From the NCBI GenBank assembly GCA_047618565.1, contig JBLHKW010000213.1, positions 1 to 6,798 of the forward strand: a DNA stretch of 6,798 nucleotides, read 5' to 3'. Both the position numbers and the translations under genes were made by a program. The notes under the pieces are model-generated. The model was not told where the DNA came from and did no database searches. It worked only from the letters and a program-made list of their open reading frames with translations. Source of the stretch: JBLHKW01 sp047618565 (lineage in GTDB: Bacteria; Planctomycetota; UBA1135; GCA-002686595). Shown in pieces: positions 1 through 6,200 of the stretch (positions are counted from its first letter, which is position 1; each line of letters begins with the position of its first letter).

Positions 1-679
1 GCGGGTTGCCTGGGAGGGTTTCGTGCTCGACGGTCGTCGTGCCTTCATAGTATTTGGTGAGGCTGACCAGGCCATCATCCCAGCGGATCTTGTCGCCGTT
101 CGGTTGCCTCAGTACAGAGAAGGGAGGGTTTGGGTGTTCATCAATGTGAGTGAACCTCGTCGAGCGTCCAGGCGGCGTGACGTACGAGCCATCGTTGCCC
201 GATTGGTTCAGAGCAAAATGATGCCGCCTCCCCGTTTCGTCGATGTAGACGACGCCATCGTTACTGAAGTCTGGCAGGAGACCCCTGTAGTAGTTGTGGG
301 TCCAGCCTGGGCCCAAGCCGATGTCGCGCGGGTTGTCTGACTCGTATCGCAGCCTGAGGTCGAACTCGACCTCGCCACCTGCGTAGGTCTTCAGGATCGG
401 CACCTCGAACCAGATCTTGCCATTGGTGACGTTGAGGAACATCCCGGGGCCAACAAGGGGGAGCCCGCCACCGAGATCCTTCATCGGGTCGTCCGGACAC
501 GGGTCGCCGGCCTCCTCATCGTCGTAGTCGTCAGTCTCCTCCTCACTCACGGCGCCCCCGCTTCCAGCCACCTTTGGTGCGAAGATCAACGGCTCGTAGC
601 TCGGCAGGGCCACTGCGCCTGCAACCGAGGCCAAGAGAGCAGGCGAGATGAGGGCGAGGATCGCGTGCGAGATTTGCAT
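1..679 (-). CDS. N-terminal part of an exported RHS/YD-repeat protein (3' end outside window)
   Basis: Reading the reverse strand from the ATG at 679 gives 226 codons with no stop, running off the left edge. An in-frame TGA at 700-698 lies seven codons upstream with no other start codon between, so the start is well bounded, although no Shine-Dalgarno sequence is visible. Residues 1-24 form a hydrophobic Ala/Leu-rich stretch that could be a signal peptide, but its n-region lacks Lys/Arg. Residues 46-65 are a very acidic linker (EEETDDYDDEE) with a C-P-D-D-P motif. Residues 83-131 fit the conserved entry module of RHS proteins (DUF6531-like): N-V-T-N-G-K, alternating beta strands, D-L-R-L-R-Y-E-S, then G-L-G-P-G-W-T-H-N-Y-Y. 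Next come short beta repeats (DGVVYIDETGRRHHF, LRQPNGDKIRW) like the strands that begin an RHS/YD shell. Family members are large cell-surface or secreted cocoon proteins, often with a variable toxic C-terminus; that part is not visible here. An RHS-type N-terminus is likely; the downstream activity is unknown. Confidence 0.82.
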   Translation of the reverse strand, partial: MQISHAILALISPALLASVAGAVALPSYEPLIFAPKVAGSGGAVSEEETDDYDDEEAGDPCPDDPMKDLGGGLPLVGPGMFLNVTNGKIWFEVPILKTYAGGEVEFDLRLRYESDNPRDIGLGPGWTHNYYRGLLPDFSNDGVVYIDETGRRHHFALNQSGNDGSYVTPPGRSTRFTHIDEHPNPPFSVLRQPNGDKIRWDDGLVSLTKYYEGTTTVEHETLPGNP

Positions 680-709
680 ATTTGATAGGTCAAGACGTCA
701 GGGAAGCGG

Positions 710-767
710 GGGCTGACGAGGCGTAGCAGGGCACATCCATGCTGGATGGGGCGCTGAAGGTCAGCCC
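710..767. repeat. Nested inverted repeat (8-bp outer arms, 6-bp inner hairpin)
   Basis: GGGCTGAC at 710-717 is the exact reverse complement of GTCAGCCC at 760-767. Between them CATCCA (734-739) and TGGATG (743-748) form a second perfect stem around the 3-nt loop TGC. Together they could fold as one long stem with an internal loop. On the - strand the structure sits 31-88 nt upstream of the RHS-type start, so it could be part of that gene's 5' leader. It could equally be an end of the mobile element or a chance GC-rich fold. Confidence 0.5.
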
Positions 768-818
768 GGCGTCATCGTGAAGCTTCGCTGATGCTAGTGC
801 GGCAGCGCGATCCGGCAA

Positions 819-845
819 CCCATGAGCATTCAGCGAACTCATGGG
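819..845. repeat. Perfect 8-bp inverted repeat with 11-nt loop
   Basis: CCCATGAG (819-826) pairs exactly with CTCATGGG (838-845). There is no T-run on either side, so a classical intrinsic terminator is not supported. An operator, an element end or part of a larger RNA structure are alternatives. Confidence 0.45.
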
Positions 846-890
846 GGTCGGTCCGTTTGCAGAGTCGCTCGTGTGCAGCGTCTTCGGTTA

Positions 891-938
891 CGCATCGGTC
901 GATGCGAAGAAGGTTGGCGACGCAAGTCCTTGCTTCGC
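891..938. repeat. Two adjacent short-loop palindromes
   Basis: CGCATCG (891-897) and CGATGCG (900-906) are perfect 7-bp arms separated by GT. Eleven nucleotides further on, GCGACGCAAG (917-926) and CTTGCTTCGC (929-938) pair at nine of ten positions around TC. A GACTTGC at 942-948 can also pair with GCAAGTC at 922-928, giving an alternative fold. Such close palindromes are typical of protein-binding operators or of cruciform and hairpin-forming DNA. No protein or function can be assigned from sequence alone. Confidence 0.45.
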
Positions 939-1124
939 TGTGACTTGCTCAGCGCGCGTACCGCAGGCTGAAACATATCGAAGAAATGCTCATAGGTTTT
1001 GGTTCCTCGACCCGTTCGCGCGCGAGCGTTAGGGAGGTCACGTGCAAGTCGTCGTGGCTCGCCGTGTGCACGCATTCGGGCGAACACAACTCGTTTTCAA
1101 AGCTGAGCTTGTGAGCGCGCAACA

Positions 1125-2180
1125 ATGGCGCCCATGGCCCACATCTACCCATTGCACATCCTGATCGCGTCACTCGCCGGCCTCATCAATCGACGGCAAG
1201 CCGAGGTCCTCGAGTATCTGATCGAGGAGAACCGCGTTCTAAAGGAGCAGGTGAAGGGCCGACGGCTCCGACTGACCGACGACCAACGCCGACGTCTCGC
1301 AGCGAAGGGCAAGAAGATCGGACGACGCTGGCTGATGCAGGTCGCGACCATCGTCACGCCCGACACCATCTTGCGGTGGCACAACAGACTCATCCGCGCG
1401 AAGTGGACCTTCCCGGGCAAACGAGTGGGGCGGCCCGGCCTGATGAAGGAGATTCGCGCGCTGATCATCCAATTCGCCCAGGAGAACTGTGGCTGGGGCT
1501 ACACTCGGATCGAGGGCGCTCTCCGCAACGTGGGTCATCGCGTTGCGCCGACGACCATTCGCAACGTACTGAAGGCCAACGGTATCAAGCCAGCCCCGGA
1601 CCGCCCGACTAGCTGGAGAGCGTTCCTGAAGACCCACTGGGATCAGATCGCGGCCACCGACTTCTTCACCATCGAGGTGTGGACGGTAACGGGACTGAAG
1701 ACCTACTACGTGTTGTTCATGATCGAGCTCGACACGCGGCGCGTGCATCTTGCCGGCATCACTCGGCACCCGAATGACATGTGGATGGGCTACGCGGGCG
1801 AACGAGCTGTGGAGTTCCTGAATGGACGCCGGTTCCTGATCTGCGACGGCGACACGAACTTCCGATACCGCTTCAAGAACGTCATGGAGGCGGCCGGCAT
1901 CAAGCTCGTGCGGACTCCGTACCGGGCGCCGAACGCCAATGCGTACGCCGAGCGGTTCGTCCGATCCATCAGGGAGGAGTGTCTCAGCCGGATGATCCTG
2001 TTTGGTGAAGGGCACTTGCGCCGTGTCGTCGACGAGTACCTGCTCCACTTCAACCACGAGCGGAATCACCAGGGCATCGGTAACGAGTTGATCGACGGCG
2101 AGAGTGGCATGGGCACCGGGCCGATCGAGTGCCGCGAGCGCATCGGTGGGCTGTTGAAGTTCTACCACCGAGCTGCCTGA
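1125..2180. mobile_element. Insertion-sequence core, ends not determined
   Basis: The span given is only the transposase gene. The true element must extend further on both sides, but I found no convincing terminal inverted repeats or short target-site duplication in 950-1124 or 2181-2387. A single full-length transposase without accessory cargo indicates a simple IS-like element rather than a composite transposon. The catalytic residues are intact, so the element may still be active, or an immobile copy that has lost its ends. Confidence 0.45.
1125..2180 (+). CDS. DDE transposase with integrase core (rve) domain, IS3/IS481-like
   Basis: The 351-residue protein matches single-ORF integrase-type transposases that catalyse DNA strand transfer during movement of an insertion element. 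Residues 24-45 form a charged helix (EVLEYLIEENRVLKEQVK), probably a coiled coil or oligomerisation segment. Residues 71-95 contain the family-typical V-A-T-I-V-T-P-D-T-I-L-R-W-H block, and residues 122-153 (C-G-W-G-Y-T-R-I ... T-T-I-R-N-V-L) a helix-turn-helix-like DNA-binding region. The RNase H-fold catalytic core follows: D179 in A-T-D-F-F, D241 in C-D-G-D-T-N-F and E277 in N-A-N-A-Y-A-E-R-F. The 35 residues between D241 and E277 give the classical DD(35)E spacing. Length is normal for the group and there is no frameshift, so it looks intact. The ATG at 1125 has no clear ribosome-binding site; the ATG at 1134 is an equally possible start. The exact IS family was not determined. Confidence 0.93.
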   Translation: MAPMAHIYPLHILIASLAGLINRRQAEVLEYLIEENRVLKEQVKGRRLRLTDDQRRRLAAKGKKIGRRWLMQVATIVTPDTILRWHNRLIRAKWTFPGKRVGRPGLMKEIRALIIQFAQENCGWGYTRIEGALRNVGHRVAPTTIRNVLKANGIKPAPDRPTSWRAFLKTHWDQIAATDFFTIEVWTVTGLKTYYVLFMIELDTRRVHLAGITRHPNDMWMGYAGERAVEFLNGRRFLICDGDTNFRYRFKNVMEAAGIKLVRTPYRAPNANAYAERFVRSIREECLSRMILFGEGHLRRVVDEYLLHFNHERNHQGIGNELIDGESGMGTGPIECRERIGGLLKFYHRAA

Positions 2181-2387
2181 CGGAAGATGGCGCCGTGGAT
2201 GTCGGGATTTCGGTGGGGGAGGTGTGCCCCTAACTCGCGTAGGCCCGAAGCTCGCCCGTGGAATCGTGGTGTGGCCTGGTGCAAGCCGTCGTCCAGGCGC
2301 GAGTTGGGCTTCGGCTGGATATTTGCACACTACGGGATCCCTTGGCGAGCGTTTGTGATCGCCCTTCGTTTCACGCACAGTAGGAGG
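2181..2387. other. Spacer between transposase and UDG-like gene
   Basis: This 207-nt stretch is open in the frame of the downstream gene from an ATG at 2187, but the translation (Arg/Trp/Pro-rich, with no resemblance to the downstream domain) reads like non-coding GC-rich DNA. It should contain the right end of the insertion element and the promoter of the next gene. An 8-bp inverted repeat is present (AACTCGCG 2232-2239, CGCGAGTT 2298-2305). No clear promoter boxes are visible. Confidence 0.5.
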
Positions 2388-3101
2388 ATGGATTCGACTA
2401 CCCTTGCCACGTTCATCGACGGGTTCTATGGCTACGGCGCCTACGCTGCACCGTACTGGTTCATTGGCATGGAGGAAGGTGGTTGCAATTCGTTCGACGA
2501 GTTGGAGGGACGCGTCACTGCCTGGCTCTCCCGCGGGCGCCAAGAGCTCGAAGACCTCGGCGACTACCACGCTGCTATCGGTGTGACGAAGTGGTTCGGG
2601 GCGAGCCCCAGCCTCCAGAGGACCTGGTCTGGGCTCATACGTGCTGCTTTCGCTGCCGGAGGAGTCGAGCCGGACAAGGACGCCATGAGGGAGTACCAGG
2701 CAACGCGCCTGGCCCGGCACGGCGGAGAGACGTGTCTGTTGGAACTGCTGCCGCTCCCGGCCAAGTCGATTGGCTCGTGGCCCTACGACGCTGTCGGCGA
2801 CCTCGGGTACCTTCGGAACCGTGCAGCGTACATGGCGGAGCTACTACCTCGTCGGATTGAGCATCTCGTATCCATGGCGCGGGAGCATCGCCCAAAGGCC
2901 ATCGTCTGCTACGGGCTGGGCTACCGGGAGCACTGGTCTCGGCTCGCGGACAACGGACTCGAAGAGCATGTCATCGAGCGCAAGAAGACGCTCGTGGGGA
3001 AGGCCGGCGGGGCGCCACTGCTCGTCATGCAGCACCCAGTGGCCCATGGCGTCACGAAGGCGTACTTCGAGGCGATCGGGCGGATGATGGCGGGCGGTTG
3101 A
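2388..3101 (+). CDS. Uracil-DNA-glycosylase-like fold protein of unknown function
   Basis: Starting at the ATG at 2388 gives 237 residues; the open frame extends back to 2187, but the extra 67 residues look non-coding. An AGGAGG (2382-2387) directly abuts this ATG, an unusually short spacing; an in-frame GTG at 2355 is an alternative start. Conserved-looking blocks in order: P-Y-W-F-I-G-M-E-E-G-G (22-32), which resembles the N-terminal G-x-x-P-G-type active-site loop of the UDG superfamily; L-Q-R-T-W (76-80); L-E-L-L-P-L-P (118-124) followed by W131 and Y133; a strand ending C-Y-G-L-G-Y (174-179); and Q-H-P-V-A-H-G (215-221), resembling the His-containing C-terminal loop. The order fits a complete UDG-like alpha/beta domain, probably cytoplasmic. 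Whether it cleaves uracil, binds nucleic acid or does something else cannot be told; Glu replaces the usual Asp/Pro of the first motif. The family assignment is from recall of motif pattern and is moderate. It is not obviously in an operon with either neighbour. Confidence 0.7.
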   Translation: MDSTTLATFIDGFYGYGAYAAPYWFIGMEEGGCNSFDELEGRVTAWLSRGRQELEDLGDYHAAIGVTKWFGASPSLQRTWSGLIRAAFAAGGVEPDKDAMREYQATRLARHGGETCLLELLPLPAKSIGSWPYDAVGDLGYLRNRAAYMAELLPRRIEHLVSMAREHRPKAIVCYGLGYREHWSRLADNGLEEHVIERKKTLVGKAGGAPLLVMQHPVAHGVTKAYFEAIGRMMAGG

Positions 3102-3113
3102 CCGACTCCGGGT

Positions 3114-3126
3114 GGTGCATTGCACC
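3114..3126. promoter_or_regulatory. 13-bp dyad, possible operator upstream of the CHAT gene
   Basis: GGTGCA-T-TGCACC is a perfect 6-bp inverted repeat around a single central base, 12 nt after the stop codon of the UDG-like gene and about 105 nt upstream of the CHAT gene start. The size and symmetry fit a dimeric repressor site, but it could be chance; no matching second copy was noticed in the window. Confidence 0.25.
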
Positions 3127-3217
3127 TAGTGCCGCCTCTGGCGCATGTTCCACGCCCGGTCATCCGTGCGAACGGCTACCCAGGGACCGACCCTCGCCGC
3201 ACCAGCCGTCCCTTCTC

Positions 3218-3229
3218 TATGATAGGGGG
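3218..3229 (+). promoter_or_regulatory. Possible -10 box and purine run just before the CHAT gene start
   Basis: TATGAT (3218-3223) matches five of six bases of the -10 consensus and is followed by AGGGGG (3224-3229), which ends one base before the ATG at 3231. If the hexamer is a real -10 box, transcription would start at or near 3231 and give a leaderless or nearly leaderless mRNA. If the purine run is a ribosome-binding site, its spacing is too short for the ATG at 3231 but better for the GTG at 3234. No convincing -35 box is visible at the usual distance. Confidence 0.25.
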
Positions 3230-3230
3230 C

Positions 3231-6200
3231 ATGGTGTTTCCCGCCCTGCTCGCCACCCTCGCCCTCGCCCAGGACCTAGAGCCGGTTCCGCCCAGTCCCT
3301 ACGACCAGGTCATCGAGCTGGAAATCACGGCTGAGGATGAGCCCGCGATCGAGGGGCATGGCCCTACTGTCTTCGCTGAGTACGAAGTCGATTTCGACGG
3401 GACGTTGCACGTCTGGACCACCTCCGAGCTCGATCTGTTCCTTCAGGTCGACGACGCTGCCGAGGCGCGCACGCTGGCGTCAGATGACAACTCTGGGGGC
3501 GGCACGACGCCCTACGTTTCGCTGGACGTGAAACGTGGAGCGTACCTGGCGATTCTCGTTGCCGGAGACCCCGAATCCACTGGCTCGCTGTCCCTGCACC
3601 TGGCCGCGGCCCCCGAGACGGAGGCCACGCGCGCGGCGGCGGCAGCGGGCCGGGATGCCATCGGAGAAGCAAGACGCCTGCTACGCGAGGGAGACCAAAC
3701 CTCGGCTCGCGATCTGGTCGAGAGCGTCCTGGCAGAGATCGTCGACACAGCCGAGGCCGCGACCAGCGAGGCGATCCATGACGCGCTCTTCGATATCGGC
3801 GCTCTGGCGTACAACGAGGTGATGAGTCTTCGGGGAAGCCGGGACGCGTGGGAACGGGCCGCGAGACACCGTATGCGCAGCCTGCCCGAGGATCACCCCG
3901 AGCTGATTGCCGCCCGCGGGAACCTGGCCAACTCGATGCAGGCGATGGGCGATCTGTCCGGGGCGCGCGCGCTCAACGAGTCGGTCCTCGCGGCCTACGA
4001 GCGGACGCTGCCCGAGGATCACCCCAATCTCTTGCGCGCCCGATTGAACCTGGCCAACCCGATGCAGGCGATGGGCGATCTGTCCGGGGCGCGCGCGCTG
4101 CGTGAATCGGTCGTCGCGGCTTTCGAGCGCACCCTGCCCGAGGATCACCTCAATCTCTTGCATGCCCGATTGCAGCTGGCCGTATCGATAAAGGCGATGG
4201 GCGATCTGGCCGGGGGGCGCGCGCTCAACGAGTCGGTCCTCGCGGCCTACGAGCGCATTCTGCCCGAGGATCACCCCGATGTCTTGACTGCCCGATTCAA
4301 CCAGGCCATCTCGATGCACAAGATGGGTGATCTGCCAGGGGCGCGCGCGCTCTTTGAAGCGGTCCTCGCGGGCTATGAGCGCACCCTGCCCGAGGATCAC
4401 CCCGATCTCCTTATCGTCCGAGCGGCCCTGGCTACCTCAATGCGCTTGATGGGCGATTTGGCCGGAGTGCACGCGCTGCTTGAATCCGTCCTCGCTGGCT
4501 ACGAGCGCATTCGGCCCGAGGATCACCCCGATGTCTCTCATGCCCGAGCGAACCTGGCCATCTCGATGTCCCAGATGGGTGATCTGGCCGGTGCACGGGC
4601 ACTCTTTGAATCGGTCCTCGGGGGCTTCGAGCGCACCCGGCCCGAGGATCACCCCGATGTCTTGACTGCCCGATTGAACCTGGCCGTCTCGATGCACGCG
4701 ATGGGCGATCTCGCCGGGGCGCGCGCACTCTTTGAATCGGTCCTCGCGGCTCGCGAGCGCACCCTTCCCGAGGATCACCCCGATGTCTTGACTGCCCGAG
4801 AGAACCTGGCCGGATCGATGGAGCTGATGGGCGATCTGCCCGGGGCGCGCGCTCTGCTTCCCGCTCAGTTTGGAGGCATGCGGACACGCATCCTCGCCTC
4901 GCTCGCCCTCGCCCCGCGTCAGGCGCGGCAGACCGTCGCAAGCGAAAGCCTTCGACATTCCGAGGTGCTTTTTCTGAGCCAATCGGCGGGAGCGGCGCTC
5001 GAGCGAGGCGCATTCGAGTTGACAGAAACCATGCGGCTGGTCGCTGCAGAAGCGGCGCGTTCGCTCGCACGTTTCGGGACGGATCCGGTACTGGCGCCGA
5101 TTCTGGAAGAGGCAGCCGAGATTCGTCGTGCACTCAACGATCTGGTAGCCGGGGCTGCGCACAATGAGGATGGATCCGAGGGGCTATCCGCAGAGCTGAC
5201 CAGACTCTCACTGAAGCGCGATGCACTCGAGCGCGAGGCGAGTCGGCTGCTGGCGGAACGCGGAGTGGTGACCGAGCCGGTCACCTCGGCAGCGTTGAGG
5301 GCTGCGCTCGATCCGGGCGATGTGGTGGTCGGCTACCGGCGTATCTCAATCAGGCACGTGGACCCCTCGAGCGGCGAGATCCAGGATGCCGAGGACCGCC
5401 TGCTGGCGCACGTCTTGACCTCGGAAGGGACCCTGAGCCGCATCGACCTCGGTCCTGCTGCGGAGCTGGAGGATCTTGCGAGCGAGTGGCGCGCAGCACT
5501 CGGAGCTCCGCTCCTGCGTGGCCTCGGCCTGGAGGATGACAGTGGCGATCTCGAAGCCAGGGTGGGTCGTGAGCTACGCGCACGGATCCTGGATCCGGTG
5601 CTGGCGCTGGCAGGTGAGGATGCCCGGCGCCTCTTCGTGTGCGCGGACGACCTGCTCTTCCTTCTGCCATTGGATGCGCTTCCCTTTGATGAGGGTGACG
5701 AGGACGACGCCGAGAGACGTCTCGGTGATCGATTGCGCATCGTGAACGAGGTCTCCTTCGCGCGACTGCTGGCGCCGGTACCCCCGACCGAGACGGCGCC
5801 CTCGCTGCTGGCCTTCGGCGGGGTCGACTACGACGCACCGGGAGCCGTTTCCGAGGGGGTGACCGGAGCCTCTGCTCCGATTGAAGCGGACGGGAGCGAT
5901 GACGATTCCACCGCGCTGCCAGACGAGTCAAAGGGTTCGGATGAGCCCGTGACTCGTAGCGCGATGCCCGAGCGTTTCCAGAAGCTGCTGCAGGCCCGCT
6001 ACGAAGCCGAGGCCACGGCGGATCTCTTTGAGGAGGCGTTCGAGGTCGAACCGGCGTTGCTCACCAGGAAGAAGACGACGAAAGCGGCGCTGTTCGAGTC
6101 TGCCCCCGGGAAACGCTACCTGCACCTCGCCACCCACGGTTGGTTCGCACCCGAGAGCGTGCGCTCGACCGAGGACGCGCGTCCGGAGGGGGAGGGCTTC

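Larger units (their letters stand above)
680..1124. other. 445-nt intergenic region, no convincing gene, rich in inverted repeats
   Basis: This stretch separates the divergently oriented RHS-type gene (-) and transposase gene (+), so it should hold promoters for both and probably the left end of the insertion element. Short open frames exist on both strands, but none shows a recognisable domain or good start signal. The left two-thirds carries at least five inverted repeats, listed separately. The right third (about 1020-1124) is plain sequence. I could not identify convincing -35/-10 pairs or terminal inverted repeats for the element. Confidence 0.6.

Noticed and set aside
23..340. 105-codon + strand frame at the left edge
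   Set aside because: It is antisense to the RHS-type reading frame, which carries clear family motifs.
1020..1040. GTTAGGG-like motif considered as part of an integron attC site
   Set aside because: The last base does not fit the GTTRRRY core and no partner RYYYAAC site with the required spacing was found.
949..1173. Small - strand frame of 74 codons (with an overlapping one at 839-1087) before the transposase
   Set aside because: It starts inside the transposase gene, crosses the inverted-repeat region, has no recognisable domain and lacks a start signal. It might reflect conserved element-end sequence, but I cannot support it as a gene.
1125..2194. ATGGCGCC present both at the transposase start (1125-1132) and just after its stop (2187-2194)
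   Set aside because: An 8-bp match containing GGCGCC is easily found by chance in GC-rich DNA, and one copy is inside the coding sequence, so it is not a credible target-site duplication.
2187..2387. N-terminal extension of the UDG-like gene back to the ATG at 2187
   Set aside because: The 67 extra residues are Arg/Trp/Pro-rich and look like translated non-coding DNA, and conserved-looking sequence begins only after the Met at 2388.
1239..2720. 493-codon open frame on the - strand across the transposase and part of the UDG-like gene
   Set aside because: It is antisense to two genes with recognisable conserved motifs, spans the gap between them, and its translation is low-complexity with no domain. 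Long antisense frames are expected in GC-rich DNA.
3120..3230. N-terminal extension of the CHAT protein to the TTG at 3120
   Set aside because: It is a weak start codon inside the dyad, and it would bury the hydrophobic signal-like segment about 37 residues into the protein. ATG 3231 or 3219 fits better.
3681..5162. Long - strand frames (about 230-240 codons) over the TPR repeats
   Set aside because: They are antisense to the TPR array; because the repeat unit is 126 bp, a multiple of three, any stop-free antisense frame persists through all units. The repeated pattern only mirrors the TPR.
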